From positions 2,046,001-2,110,000 of the forward strand of contig NZ_JBDFMH010000001.1 of NCBI RefSeq assembly GCF_047238125.1: a DNA stretch of 64,000 nucleotides. The letters are read 5' to 3'. The position numbers were made by a program, and so were the translations under genes. This stretch comes from JBDFMH01 sp047238125 (GTDB lineage: Bacteria > Pseudomonadota > Alphaproteobacteria > Sphingomonadales > Sphingomonadaceae). Shown here piece by piece: positions 54,727 through 63,951 of the stretch. The stretch's first letter is position 1. The number at the start of each line of letters is the position of its first letter. The notes below the pieces were generated by a model. The model saw only the letters and a program-made list of their open reading frames with translations. It ran no database searches and was not told the origin of the DNA.

Positions 54727-55617
54727 ATGATCAGCGCGGAAGCCGCCTTCATCGCCCGGCTGCGCGCGGCGGCCACGCATCCCGGCGCACGCGGGCTGAT
54801 GGACGATGCCGCGATCCTCGGCGATCTCGTCCTCACGCACGACATGATCGTCGAGGGCGTCCATTTCCTGCCCGGCGATCCGCCCGCCACGGTCGCGCAC
54901 AAGCTGGTCGCCACCAACCTGTCCGATCTCGCCGCCAAGGGCGCCGAACCGGTCGGCGCACTGCTGGGCTATACGCTGTCCGATTCCGGTTGGGATGCCG
55001 CCTTCGCCGATGGCCTCACGACGGCCCTCGCCCGCTATCGAGTGCCGCTGCTGGGCGGCGATACCGTCTCCGCCCCCACCCGCTGTTTCGGCCTGACCGC
55101 GATTGGCCGCGCACCCGCGGGCGGTGCGCCCGATCGCCGCGGCGGGCAAGCAGGCGATCTGCTGTTCGTATCGGGCACGATCGGCGATGCAGGTCTTGGC
55201 CTGCAGATCGCGCGCGGGGAAATGGATGGGCCGCCCGCCCTCCTCGCCCGCTATCGCACCCCCGAACCGCGGCTGGCGCTCGGCAGCGCGCTCGCGCCTC
55301 ATGTCAGCGCGATGTGCGACGTGTCCGATGGGCTGCTGATCGATGCCGCGCGGATCGCCGAAGCCAGCGGCCTGGCGGTCACGATCGATCTCGATCGAGT
55401 GCCGCTATCGGCGGACGCCCGCAAGCTCGGCCTCGATCCGCTCGATGCCGCCACTGCCGGTGATGATTATGAACTGCTGTTCGCCGCCCCCGCCCCGCCC
55501 GCAGGGATCACGGGCATCGCCTGCATCGGCCGGCTTGCTCCCGGCACTGGCCTCACCCTGCTGCGACATGGGCAACCGGTCCCCCTGCCCGCCAGCCTCG
55601 GCCATCAGCACGACTGA
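54727..55617 (+). CDS. thiL: Thiamine-monophosphate kinase
   Basis: A 296-residue ATP-dependent kinase making thiamine diphosphate, the last step of vitamin B1 synthesis. GLMDDAAIL and VEGVHFL mark the ATP and TMP sites, ATNLSDLAAKGAEPVGAL and GGDTVSAP are the metal-binding motifs, and DVSDGLLIDA with AGDDYELLF close the C-terminal half. The length is slightly short (about 310-340 is usual). Confidence 0.95.
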   Translation: MISAEAAFIARLRAAATHPGARGLMDDAAILGDLVLTHDMIVEGVHFLPGDPPATVAHKLVATNLSDLAAKGAEPVGALLGYTLSDSGWDAAFADGLTTALARYRVPLLGGDTVSAPTRCFGLTAIGRAPAGGAPDRRGGQAGDLLFVSGTIGDAGLGLQIARGEMDGPPALLARYRTPEPRLALGSALAPHVSAMCDVSDGLLIDAARIAEASGLAVTIDLDRVPLSADARKLGLDPLDAATAGDDYELLFAAPAPPAGITGIACIGRLAPGTGLTLLRHGQPVPLPASLGHQHD

Positions 55618-55644
55618 CGGGCAGCTCAACGCCTTGATATGAAT

Positions 55645-55721
55645 CCGTTCGTCCCGAGCGAAGTCGAGGGACGTGCCGCAGGCGTCACGTAACGTGTCCC
55701 GACTGCGCTCGACATGAACGG
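55645..55721. repeat. Intergenic palindromic repeat (family A)
   Basis: Starts CCGTTCGTCCCGAGCGAAG and ends GCGCTCGACATGAACGG, with imperfect inverted arms, matching the copy inside ylxR (40309-40392). It lies between thiL and the terminator of the first PEP-CTERM gene. Confidence 0.88.
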
Positions 55722-55756
55722 AGGAAGCCAATCGGCTTCGATCCGGCCCAGACACG

Positions 55757-55790
55757 AAAACGCCGCCGATCGCGAGACCGGCGGCGTCTT
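55757..55790 (-). terminator. Terminator of the PEP-CTERM gene
   Basis: On the minus strand the stem CGCCGCCG pairs with CGGCGGCG, loop of ten bases, then TTTTCG. It is 19 bases beyond the stop of the gene at 55809. Only four Ts follow, so it is moderately convincing. Confidence 0.65.
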
Positions 55791-55808
55791 CAATTCCGCG
55801 ATCGGCGA

Positions 55809-56474
55809 TCAGGCGGCGGCGTAGCCGACCTTCGTCACGCGGCGACGCATCGCGCCACCGACCAGGCCGAAGCCACCGATCATCAGCGCCCAGGCAGCCG
55901 GCTCGGGCACGGCCGAGGTGGCAACCTGCGCCAGCGTCAGGTTGTTCACCGTCGCCCAGTAGCTGTTGCTCGGCGCCAGCGCGACGATGCTCAGCGACAC
56001 CAGCTGCGAATCGGTGGTGAAGCCGACGAAGCTGCTGGTGGTGGCGTCGAACAGCTGCTGCGTCACCGAACCGCTGCTGTCCGTCGCCGTGATGGCGAAG
56101 CCAAGCGGAGACGCCGTGAACTCACCGAACACGTCGGAGCCGAAGAAGTTGGCGCCGATCGCGGTCAGGTTCGGGCTGAACGAATCGAAAGTGATCACGC
56201 CCGAGTTATTGTCGTTCGACAACCACGCATCGGTGCTGCCAGCACCATAGAGGACGCTGAAATCATCGCTCACCGTGTAGGTGTAGCCGCCCGTGGTGCG
56301 GGTCAGCGACGCATCGAGCGGGCTGCCGGGCGGCAGATCGTCGAAGCTGTCGACGGCGGCGCCGGTCGTCGCCGCGGCAAACGAAGCGGCATCGGTGTAA
56401 ACAGTCAGCGCGGCGTTGGCGCTGCTGCCCATCAGGGCGGCGACGGCGACGGCGGCAAAGGCAAGTGTCTTCAC
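55809..56474 (-). CDS. PEPxxWA-CTERM sorted secreted protein
   Basis: A 221-residue exported protein: signal peptide cleaved after SANA, a mature domain rich in Ser, Thr, Asn and Phe (beta-sandwich-like), and at the C-terminus VPEPAAWALMIGGFGLVGG followed by RRR, the exosortase-recognised PEPxxWA anchor common in sphingomonads. It would be cut and moved to the outer surface, often as part of biofilm matrix. No exosortase gene is in the window. Confidence 0.93.
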   Translation of the reverse strand: MKTLAFAAVAVAALMGSSANAALTVYTDAASFAAATTGAAVDSFDDLPPGSPLDASLTRTTGGYTYTVSDDFSVLYGAGSTDAWLSNDNNSGVITFDSFSPNLTAIGANFFGSDVFGEFTASPLGFAITATDSSGSVTQQLFDATTSSFVGFTTDSQLVSLSIVALAPSNSYWATVNNLTLAQVATSAVPEPAAWALMIGGFGLVGGAMRRRVTKVGYAAA

Positions 56475-56599
56475 GGCTATTCTCCCAGAGTGACGAACTC
56501 GAACGCCGGTTAACCTGCCGTAAAGAATTGGCGATTGGAAGAAACCGACAACACTGATGCTGTCCCGATCAGGGACTCAGGGAGACAGTGCCGCGCCGC

Positions 56600-57346
56600 T
56601 CACTGCGCCGTGAAACCGCCGTCCACCATCAGGTTTGTGCCGGTGATGAACCCTGCCTCGTCGCTCGCCAGGAAGCACACCGCCTGCGCCACTTCGCGCG
56701 GCGTGCCGATCCGGCCGATCGGGTGCAGGGCGGCGAACGGCTGTTCGTTGGCCGCCCCCACTTCCTTGTCGAACGCGGGCGTGCGGATCACACCGGGGCT
56801 CACCATGTTGATGCGGATGCCGCGCGCGGCGAATTCCACTGCCATCGCGCGCGTCATGTTCGCCACCGCGCCCTTGGCCGCGCCATAGGCCACGTGCCGC
56901 GCCAGCCCGACATGGCCGTGCACCGATGCGATGTTGACGATCGCGCCCGCGCCCTGAGCCAGCATCGGCTGCAGCGCCGCGCGCGACATGAAGAAAGCGG
57001 TATCCATGTTGCCCGCCTGCATCTCGCGCCAGTCCGCGTTGCTCAGCGTCTCGGTCGGCACCAGCCGTCCGCCGCCGGCATTGTTGACGAGGATGTCGAG
57101 CCGCCCGAACCGGGTGCACGCCTCCGCCACCGCGCGATCGCAGGTGTCGGGATCGCTGATATCGCCGGTGAACAGCGCCACCTCGCCCTGCGTGGCCAGG
57201 TCGCGCTGCACCGCGCCGCCGCCGACGGCATCGCGGTCCACGATCAGCACGCGTGCGCCGCGCTCCACGAACAAGGCCGCGATCGCGGCCCCGATCCCCG
57301 ATCCCGCGCCCGTCACCAGCACGGCCTTGCCGTCGAACTGCGCCAT
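56600..57346 (-). CDS. Short-chain dehydrogenase/reductase
   Basis: A 248-residue classical SDR. TGAGSGIGAAIA is the NAD(P) motif, NNAGGG the structural loop, the catalytic Ser is in NIASVHGH and Tyr-Lys in YGAAKGAV, and FITGTNLMVDGGF is the conserved end. Substrate is unknown. It is the middle of a row of minus-strand genes between two PEP-CTERM proteins. Confidence 0.95.
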   Translation of the reverse strand: MAQFDGKAVLVTGAGSGIGAAIAALFVERGARVLIVDRDAVGGGAVQRDLATQGEVALFTGDISDPDTCDRAVAEACTRFGRLDILVNNAGGGRLVPTETLSNADWREMQAGNMDTAFFMSRAALQPMLAQGAGAIVNIASVHGHVGLARHVAYGAAKGAVANMTRAMAVEFAARGIRINMVSPGVIRTPAFDKEVGAANEQPFAALHPIGRIGTPREVAQAVCFLASDEAGFITGTNLMVDGGFTAQ

Positions 57347-57441
57347 CCCGGTCCTCCCCCCCCTTCATCCCGGGGCCGGGCATCGCGCGGATCCGGCGCG
57401 GCATCAAGCCCTTGGCGGGCATGCCGCGCCGCGGGGTCGGG

Positions 57442-58146
57442 TCACGCGGTCGCGCGCGCGAGCGGCCGGCCGCGCCGCCGCAGCGCCGCCCCCGTCATCC
57501 CGAACCCGCCGATCATCAGCGCCCAGGATGCGGGCTCGGGCACCGCGGTTGCGATCTGGCGCACGTCCAGCAGCAGATCGTCGATGCTCACGATGCCGCT
57601 GAAGCTTGCGAACTCCAGCGTGATCGGCCCGGAATAATAGGCGCTGTTGATCGCAAGCGTCGGATTGGTGGTGCCGGGCGATCCGGTGTCCTGTGTGAAG
57701 ACCACCATGTCGTTCTCGTCGAGCAGCCGGAACCGGGCCGGCGCAGATGTCGCCGTGCCACGGAAATAGTTGAGGCTGGTGAACGAGACTTCATAGCCAG
57801 CGGTAGGCGTGAAGGTGATCGCGGCGTAATTGCCGCTGGCGGCATCGCTGTTGCCGGCCGAATAGGTGCCGAGATCGCCCGCCCCGCCCGATCGGTCGTC
57901 GGTCCGGAACGCCAGATCGGCGGAACCATATGGCTGGAACAGCACCGCCAGTTCGGCGGTCGTGCCGTAATCCCGGCCGACGAACTGGTTGGTACCGGTG
58001 CATTGCTGGCTGGCGACACCGCCGTTGGTCGCCGCGCAGGCGCCCGGCGCGGGTGCATTCTCGAAGGTCAGCAGCACCGTCGCGGCAGACGCGGGTGCGG
58101 CGATGGCCACGGCCACTGTGGCAAGGCCGATGAAAAGAGCGCGCAT
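57442..58146 (-). CDS. PEPxxWA-CTERM sorted secreted protein, second copy
   Basis: A 234-residue exported protein with signal peptide cleaved after APASA, a mature domain with one Cys pair (GACAATNGGVASQQC) and Asn/Thr/Gly-rich beta structure, and the C-terminal anchor VPEPASWALMIGGFGMTGAALRRR split as motif, hydrophobic helix and basic tail. It differs from the first copy apart from the anchor. Confidence 0.92.
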   Translation of the reverse strand: MRALFIGLATVAVAIAAPASAATVLLTFENAPAPGACAATNGGVASQQCTGTNQFVGRDYGTTAELAVLFQPYGSADLAFRTDDRSGGAGDLGTYSAGNSDAASGNYAAITFTPTAGYEVSFTSLNYFRGTATSAPARFRLLDENDMVVFTQDTGSPGTTNPTLAINSAYYSGPITLEFASFSGIVSIDDLLLDVRQIATAVPEPASWALMIGGFGMTGAALRRRGRPLARATA

Positions 58147-58286
58147 GGATCATCCCCTGTCGGCCCGGCCGCGATTGGCGGGGCTATCGGGAAAGGCGTC
58201 GCCCGCGCGCAGAACCCGTCACCTGCGCGCGTCCGAAACTGCCGCTGTGCCGGTTTGGCACGATCGCGCGGGGCGACTGCCCATGC

Positions 58287-58931
58287 TCACCCCAGCATCG
58301 GTGGAAAGTCCGGCTCCGCCTTCCGCATGGCGCGCTGGAAGGCGGGTCGTTCCCCGATCCGGGCCAGATAGGCGCGGATGTTGGGATAGGGGCCCAGGTC
58401 GCGTGGCGCGAAGGCGCGCATCGTCGTCAGCGGGAACAGCATGATGATGTCGGCCGCGGTAAAGCGCTCGCCCGCGAAAAAGTCGACCTCGCCCAGCCGC
58501 GCCTCCACCATCCGGTAGCCGCGTTCCAGCCGGTCGCGCACGCCGTCCAGCGTGGCATTGCCGTCAGCGCCGCCGCCGGTCATCGCCAGCACCATGTCGA
58601 CCATGCCGGCCGGCATCAGCGATCCGTTGGCGAAGTGGAACCAGAACAGATAGTCGGCGAAGTCCGCATCCTCGGGCTTCGGGCGCAGCCGGCCGCCGCC
58701 GTGCCGCTCCACGATATAATCGATGATCGCGCCGCTCTCGCCCAGCACCAGATCGCCGTCGCTGATCACCGGCGCGGTGCCGAACGGATGCAGCGCGCGA
58801 TAGGCCGGCGGTGCCAGCTTCGTCACCGGATCGCGCTCGTATCGCTTCAGATCGTAATCGATGCCGAGTTCCTCGCAGAGCCAGACGATCCGGTCCGACT
58901 GCGATATCCCCAGATGATGCACGGTCAGCAT
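58287..58931 (-). CDS. Glutathione S-transferase
   Basis: A 214-residue cytosolic GST. The N-terminal thioredoxin-like domain begins LTVHHLGISQSDRIVWLCEELG, with FGTAPVISDGDLVLGESGAII as the glutathione-binding region; the C-terminal domain is helical (AGERFTAADIIMLFPLTTMRAF). GGAG precedes the ATG at 58931. It is divergent from hppA. Confidence 0.93.
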   Translation of the reverse strand: MLTVHHLGISQSDRIVWLCEELGIDYDLKRYERDPVTKLAPPAYRALHPFGTAPVISDGDLVLGESGAIIDYIVERHGGGRLRPKPEDADFADYLFWFHFANGSLMPAGMVDMVLAMTGGGADGNATLDGVRDRLERGYRMVEARLGEVDFFAGERFTAADIIMLFPLTTMRAFAPRDLGPYPNIRAYLARIGERPAFQRAMRKAEPDFPPMLG

Positions 58932-59076
58932 CGCGCTCTCCTCTTCGATTCTGCTTTGGTGGATCGGCTGATAGCGTCCGCACACTCGCTTGCCAGCCTG
59001 TCGAATTGTCCGCATACCGCTGCGCATAATCCGCGCCGGCGTCCGCACGCCGGCGTTCAACAGGGAGAGGATGCGG

Positions 59077-61242
59077 ATGCCGATTGTTTATCTCGCCATC
59101 GGATGCGGCCTGCTGGCCGTGCTCTATGGCATCGTCACCAGTCGCCAGGTGCTCGCGGCATCCGCGGGCAATGAGAAGATGCAGGATATCGCCGCCGCCA
59201 TCCAGGAAGGCGCGCGCGCCTATCTGGCCCGGCAATATACCGCGATCGCGGTGGTGGGCGTGGTCGTCGCGATCCTCGTCGCGCTGTTCCTCGGCCCGAT
59301 CTCGGCGGTCGGCTTCGTGCTCGGCGCGCTGCTGTCGGGCGTCACCGGCTTCATCGGCATGAACATCTCGGTCAAGGCGAACGTGCGCACCGCGGAAGCC
59401 GCGCGCCAGTCGCTGCAGGCCGGGCTCACCACCGCGTTCCGCGCGGGCGCGGTCACCGGCGTGCTCGTCGCCGGGCTCGCGCTGCTCGCGATCGCGATCT
59501 TCTTCTGGTACCTCACCGGTCCCGCCGGCCATGCCCCGCAGGATCGAATCGTCATCGATGCGCTGGTGGCGCTGGCGTTCGGTGCCTCGCTGATCTCGAT
59601 CTTCGCGCGGCTGGGCGGCGGCATCTTCACCAAGGCGGCCGATGTCGGCGCCGATCTGGTCGGCAAGGTCGAAGCCGGCATTCCGGAAGATGATCCCCGC
59701 AACCCCGCCACCATCGCCGACAATGTCGGCGACAATGTCGGCGATTGCGCGGGCATGGCCGCCGATCTGTTCGAAACCTATGTCGTCACCGTCGGCGCCA
59801 CGATGGTGCTGACGGCGCTGCTGGTGCAGGGCTCCGCGCAGCAGCTGCTGGCGCTGATGTCGCTGCCGCTGCTGATCGGCGGCGTCTGCATCATCACTTC
59901 GATCATCGGCACCTATTTCGTCCGGCTCGGCCGCAGCCAGTCGATCATGGGCGCGCTCTACAAGGGCTTCCTCACCACCGCGATCCTCTCGATCCCGGCG
60001 ATCTGGCTCGTCTCCGTCTTCGTGCTGGGCGATCTTTCTGCCGTGATCGGCGGCGTCGTCGAAGCGGTCGGCGTGGAGGCGGTGGACACCCCCGATGCCG
60101 CCATCGTCGCCGCCCAGGCGGTCGCCGGCGGCTTCACCGGCTGGGATCTGTTCTGGTCGATGATGGTCGGCCTGGCCGTCACCGGGCTGCTCGTCTGGAT
60201 TACCGAATATTACACCGGCACCAGCTATCGCCCGGTCAAGTCGATCGCCAAGGCGTCGGAGACCGGCCACGGCACCAACGTGATCCAGGGCCTGGCGATC
60301 AGCCTGGAGGCGACCGCGCTGCCCACGCTCGTCATCTGCGTCGGCATCATCGTCGCCTATCAGCTCGCCGGGCTGATCGGCATCGCCTTCGCCGCCACCG
60401 CGATGCTGGCGCTGGCCGGCATGGTCGTCGCGCTCGACGCCTATGGCCCCGTCACCGACAATGCCGGCGGCATCGCCGAGATGGCGGGCCTGCCCGATGA
60501 GGTGCGCGTCCGCACCGATGCGCTCGATGCGGTCGGCAACACCACCAAGGCCGTGACGAAGGGCTATGCGATCGGATCGGCGGGCCTGGCCGCGCTGGTG
60601 CTGTTCGGCGCCTACACCACCGATCTGGGCATCTACTTCCCCGATCTCGCGGTCGATTTCTCGCTCAGCAACCCATACGTCATCGTCGGCCTGCTGCTCG
60701 GCGCGCTGCTGCCCTATATCTTCGGCGCGTTCGGGATGACGGCGGTCGGCCGCGCCGCCGGTTCGGTGGTGGAAGAGGTCCGCGCCCAGTTCCGCGATAA
60801 TCCGGGCATCATGGCGGGCACCAGCCGGCCCAATTACGGCCGCACCGTCGATCTCGTCACCCGCGCCGCGATCCGCGAGATGATCGTGCCGTCGCTGCTG
60901 CCGGTGCTGGCGCCGATCGTGGTCTATTTCCTGATCGCCGCGGTCGCCGGCCAGGCCAACGGCTTCGCGGCACTCGGCGCGCTGCTGCTCGGCGTGATCG
61001 TCTCCGGCCTGTTCGTCGCCATCTCGATGACGAGCGGGGGCGGCGCCTGGGACAATGCCAAGAAATATATCGAGGACGGCAACCATGGCGGCAAGGGCAG
61101 CGAAGCGCACAAGGCCGCGGTGACCGGCGATACCGTCGGCGATCCCTACAAGGATACCGCCGGCCCCGCGGTCAACCCGATGATCAAGATCACCAACATC
61201 GTCGCGCTGCTGCTGCTCGCCGCGTTGGCGCACGCCACCTGA
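59077..61242 (+). CDS. hppA: Membrane-bound proton-translocating pyrophosphatase
   Basis: A 721-residue inner-membrane enzyme with about 16 helices that couples PPi hydrolysis to proton export. The substrate site is DLVGKVEAGIPEDDPRNPATIADNVGDN, with GNTTKAVTKGYAIG carrying Lys where K+-dependent forms have Ala, so this is a K+-independent H+-PPase. Further motif: VSGLFVAISMTSGGGAWDNAKKYIE. The ATG at 59077 is preferred because GGAGAGG is six bases upstream; an ATG at 59071 is too close to it. Confidence 0.96.
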   Translation: MPIVYLAIGCGLLAVLYGIVTSRQVLAASAGNEKMQDIAAAIQEGARAYLARQYTAIAVVGVVVAILVALFLGPISAVGFVLGALLSGVTGFIGMNISVKANVRTAEAARQSLQAGLTTAFRAGAVTGVLVAGLALLAIAIFFWYLTGPAGHAPQDRIVIDALVALAFGASLISIFARLGGGIFTKAADVGADLVGKVEAGIPEDDPRNPATIADNVGDNVGDCAGMAADLFETYVVTVGATMVLTALLVQGSAQQLLALMSLPLLIGGVCIITSIIGTYFVRLGRSQSIMGALYKGFLTTAILSIPAIWLVSVFVLGDLSAVIGGVVEAVGVEAVDTPDAAIVAAQAVAGGFTGWDLFWSMMVGLAVTGLLVWITEYYTGTSYRPVKSIAKASETGHGTNVIQGLAISLEATALPTLVICVGIIVAYQLAGLIGIAFAATAMLALAGMVVALDAYGPVTDNAGGIAEMAGLPDEVRVRTDALDAVGNTTKAVTKGYAIGSAGLAALVLFGAYTTDLGIYFPDLAVDFSLSNPYVIVGLLLGALLPYIFGAFGMTAVGRAAGSVVEEVRAQFRDNPGIMAGTSRPNYGRTVDLVTRAAIREMIVPSLLPVLAPIVVYFLIAAVAGQANGFAALGALLLGVIVSGLFVAISMTSGGGAWDNAKKYIEDGNHGGKGSEAHKAAVTGDTVGDPYKDTAGPAVNPMIKITNIVALLLLAALAHAT

Positions 61243-61244
61243 AA

Positions 61245-61322
61245 TCCTCCCCCGGCGGGGGAGGTGGCAGCCCGCAGGGCTGACGGAGGGGTAGCCGCAC
61301 TCTCGACAGTGCGGCTGCCCCT
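61245..61322. repeat. Intergenic repeat (family C) after hppA
   Basis: CCTCCCCCGGCGGGGGAGG is a palindrome, followed by GGCAGCCCGCAGGGCTGACGG and GCCGCACTCTCGACAGTGCGGC, so three small hairpins in a row. A fragment of the first (TCCTCCCTCGCCGGGGGAGGA) occurs near 49757. It may act as an mRNA-end or attenuation structure. Confidence 0.65.
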
Positions 61323-61358
61323 TCGCCGTTTCCGGCATCCGCGCTAAGGGCCGGGGCG

Positions 61359-62597
61359 ATGTCCGATCCCGCCCCCGTCCGCCGCGCCGCGATCGCTTTC
61401 ATCCTCGTCACCGCGCTGCTCGATATCATGGCGATGGGCATCACCATCCCGGTGCTGCCGCCGCTGATCGAACAGATGAGCGGATCCAGCCAGCGCGCCG
61501 GCCTCTGGAACGGGCTGTTCATCACGCTGTGGGCGGCGATGCAGTTCCTCTTCTCGCCGATCATCGGATCGCTGTCCGATCGCTATGGCAGGCGGCCCAC
61601 CATCCTGATCTCCTGCGCGGGGCTCTCGGCCGATTTCGTGCTGATGGCGCTCGCGCCCGATCTGTGGTGGCTGGCGGCGGGCCGCATCCTCAGCGGCATC
61701 ACCTCCGCCAGCTTCGCCACCACCTATGCCTATATGGCGGATATCACCCCGCCCGAGGGCCGCGCCCGCGCCTATGGGCTGGTCGGCGCGGCGTTCAGCG
61801 CGGGCTTCATCGCCGGGCCGCTGCTGGGCGGCGTACTGGGCGAGATCAGCCCGCGTGCCCCCTTCTGGGCGGCCGCCGCATTGTCGGGGCTGGCCTTTCT
61901 CTATGGGCTGGCGGTGCTGCCCGAAAGCCTGCCCGCCGATCGCCGCATGGCCTTTGCGTGGAGCCGCGCCAATCCGTTCGGCGCGCTCCGCCTGCTGCGC
62001 TCGCAGGTCGAGCTTGGCCGGCTCGCGACGGTCAACTTCCTGCTCTATTTCGCGCACCATCTCTTCTCGGCGGTCTATGTCCTCTATGCCGGCCATCGCT
62101 ACGGGCTCGGCGCGCTCGAGGTCGGGCTGCTGCTCGCCGCCGCCGGCGCGCTCGACATGGCCGTGCAGGGCGTGCTCGTCGGCCCCGTCGTCAAGCGGAT
62201 CGGCGATCGCGCCACGATGCTGATCGGGCTGGTCGGCGGGGCGGCCGGCATCGCCGCGATGGGCATCGCCCCCAGCGGCTGGTGGTTCGCGGCCGCGCTG
62301 ATCCCCAACGCGCTCTGGGGCCTGGCGATGCCCACGCTGCAGGCGCTGATGACGGCGCGCGTCTCCGAATCCGAACAGGGCCAGTTGCAGGGCGCCAACA
62401 ACAGCGTGGCCAGCATCGCCGGCATCGTCTCGCCCCTGTTCTTCGGCTGGATCTACGCGCTCACCATCGCGCCCGGGCTGGATGCCGCCCTGGCCGGCAC
62501 CGCCTTCCTGCTCGCCGCCCTGGTCCTGCTGGCCGCCGCCCTGCTGGGCTGGCGCGCGGTGGGGCGGGGGCTTCCAGACGCTGCCCCAACCGCTTAG
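61359..62597 (+). CDS. MFS exporter, TetA-type
   Basis: A 412-residue 12-helix transporter. The motif SDRYGRRP after helix 2 is the MFS A-motif, and FILVTALLDIMAMGITIPVLP in helix 1 with ATTYAYMADITPPEGRARAYG in the middle loop are typical of the TCR/Tet subfamily, proton-driven efflux pumps. Chromosomal TetA-like proteins in sphingomonads need not confer tetracycline resistance; substrate unknown. It stands alone downstream of hppA. Confidence 0.92.
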   Translation: MSDPAPVRRAAIAFILVTALLDIMAMGITIPVLPPLIEQMSGSSQRAGLWNGLFITLWAAMQFLFSPIIGSLSDRYGRRPTILISCAGLSADFVLMALAPDLWWLAAGRILSGITSASFATTYAYMADITPPEGRARAYGLVGAAFSAGFIAGPLLGGVLGEISPRAPFWAAAALSGLAFLYGLAVLPESLPADRRMAFAWSRANPFGALRLLRSQVELGRLATVNFLLYFAHHLFSAVYVLYAGHRYGLGALEVGLLLAAAGALDMAVQGVLVGPVVKRIGDRATMLIGLVGGAAGIAAMGIAPSGWWFAAALIPNALWGLAMPTLQALMTARVSESEQGQLQGANNSVASIAGIVSPLFFGWIYALTIAPGLDAALAGTAFLLAALVLLAAALLGWRAVGRGLPDAAPTA

Positions 62598-62663
62598 CAA
62601 GTGCTGGGTAGAGTATTGATACCATGATCTGTCAGATGATGAGCGCTTAAGAAGGATTTTAAG

Positions 62664-63272
62664 ATGACAGCCGCTCACGACGACACTCAGCTTAAGATAA
62701 TGTCTTCGATCGGCCACGTTTGCATTCAGTGGGCACTTCTTGAGCACCTTCTCCTTGGCTGCATTGCCGCGATAGAGAACATCAAACTCGAAAAAACATA
62801 CATCATGTTCGGCTCAGCCGACGTGGTTGCACGGTGCGGATTCGCTATAAATTTAGCTAGGGACGCCAACTTGCCAGGGCACTTTCCAGCACGTCTGGAC
62901 GCTATACGCAAAGAGTTGAACGGTGGGCTGAAAGACAGGCGCAATCAGGTCGTGCACGGGGTTCACGCAGCTGCTGATATGCCCGACGCCGTTCGTTTAA
63001 CAATCGCGAAATGGACTGGACCGCGTCGCCACGAAGTAGTTTCCGTTATGCAAATGTACGAGCTCGGAAGCCGTCTCAACGAGCTCGCGAATAGCGCTAA
63101 CGCTATCCAAAATGAGATCTTTGAATGGCGCATCAAGATGCTTGAGAATTGCCGAGATCACAAGCAACGAGAGTTCTCGGAGAGATATCCAAAAGTCTTG
63201 CTTGGGCTGCGCACGCAAATCAGAGCAAGCATAAGTCGCTTTCGAGGGCAACTCGGGCATTGGCTAGATTAA
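62664..63272 (+). CDS. Helical orphan protein with HEPN-like RNxxxH motif
   Basis: A 202-residue protein of clearly lower GC content than its neighbours. Sequence is helical: CIQWALLEHLLLGCIAAIEN, a middle part with DRRNQVVHGVH, and a basic C-terminal helix. The Arg-Asn-x-x-x-His pattern with a preceding Trp/Glu helix resembles HEPN domains, which include RNase toxins and defence proteins, though the match is short. AAGGA precedes the ATG. No partner nucleotidyltransferase (MNT) or antitoxin gene is adjacent. Composition suggests recent acquisition. Confidence 0.65.
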   Translation: MTAAHDDTQLKIMSSIGHVCIQWALLEHLLLGCIAAIENIKLEKTYIMFGSADVVARCGFAINLARDANLPGHFPARLDAIRKELNGGLKDRRNQVVHGVHAAADMPDAVRLTIAKWTGPRRHEVVSVMQMYELGSRLNELANSANAIQNEIFEWRIKMLENCRDHKQREFSERYPKVLLGLRTQIRASISRFRGQLGHWLD

Positions 63273-63951
63273 GATACTTATCTCTTCTATATGATAGAGT
63301 ATCCATAGCTCGACGTCATGATTATCATCGCCGACCCGGAAACCCTAATGGCCATCTCGTCCCAATCCTAAGCCTAGCGGCTGTGTAATCAATGGGCGAG
63401 CCATTAAGTGGCTGTCACCATCGCCATAACCGATGCGATGCGCACCGCCGATCGCGACTGAACCATTTTCCTACAGGTCTCGAATCTGCGATAAGGGGCC
63501 ATGCCTCATTGCAGCCCCTTGCCCCGCGCAGCCCGGGGCCGCGTGCCGTTCGCCGGCGGACCCCTTCCATCGCGCGCCCGCCCTCCCGTCGCCCCTGCGC
63601 AGGCAGGGGCCCATGGCTGTTCCTTCGGGCAGCCGGCGTCGGCCATGGCGAACCGGCGGGCGGGCCAGTTGATGGTCGGACTGCCACACCGCAAAGTCAT
63701 CGGGTCCTGCCTGCGCAGGGGCGACGTTGGTCGGTGCCGGACCGGCCACGTCCATCCGCAAGGAAGTTACAACCGCACGCAACGATCCCTGCATCCGACC
63801 GCCCCGTTAGCGCGTCCATGGTGTGAACTTCGTCCCGAAACGGGACGCGGCGGTGCCCCCTCGCTTGCCCCGCGCCCCGGCTTCCCTTTTCGATGCTTAA
63901 GGCGTAAGGCGGCGCGATTTTTTCGGCACCCGATCAGGCAAGAGGTTTTGT
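63273..63951. other. Gap before infA, rich in repeats and foreign-looking DNA
   Basis: No gene is supported in these 679 bases. The first 150 continue the low-GC character of the orphan gene. Between 63587 and 63726 lies a perfect 21-bp inverted repeat around a 98-bp centre. The last stretch before infA is normal GC-rich DNA with GGCAAGAGG just upstream of the infA start codon and should hold the infA promoter, though I cannot define boxes. Confidence 0.5.
63587..63726. repeat. 140-bp element with perfect 21-bp inverted ends
   Basis: The left end (63587-63607, starting CGTCGCCCCTGCGCAGGC) and the right end (63706-63726, ending GCGCAGGGGCGACG) are exact inverted copies. The centre of 98 bp has no open frame with a start. 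The end core also forms the hairpin at 49533-49560. The layout is like a small non-autonomous mobile element, but no target duplication is obvious. Confidence 0.6.

Noticed and set aside
58564..61338. 924-codon minus-strand frame opposite hppA
   Set aside because: Antisense of the pyrophosphatase; consists of Asp/Gly/Arg repeats without any fold.
61344..62747. 467-codon minus-strand frame opposite the MFS exporter
   Set aside because: Antisense shadow; no hydrophobic segments or motifs.
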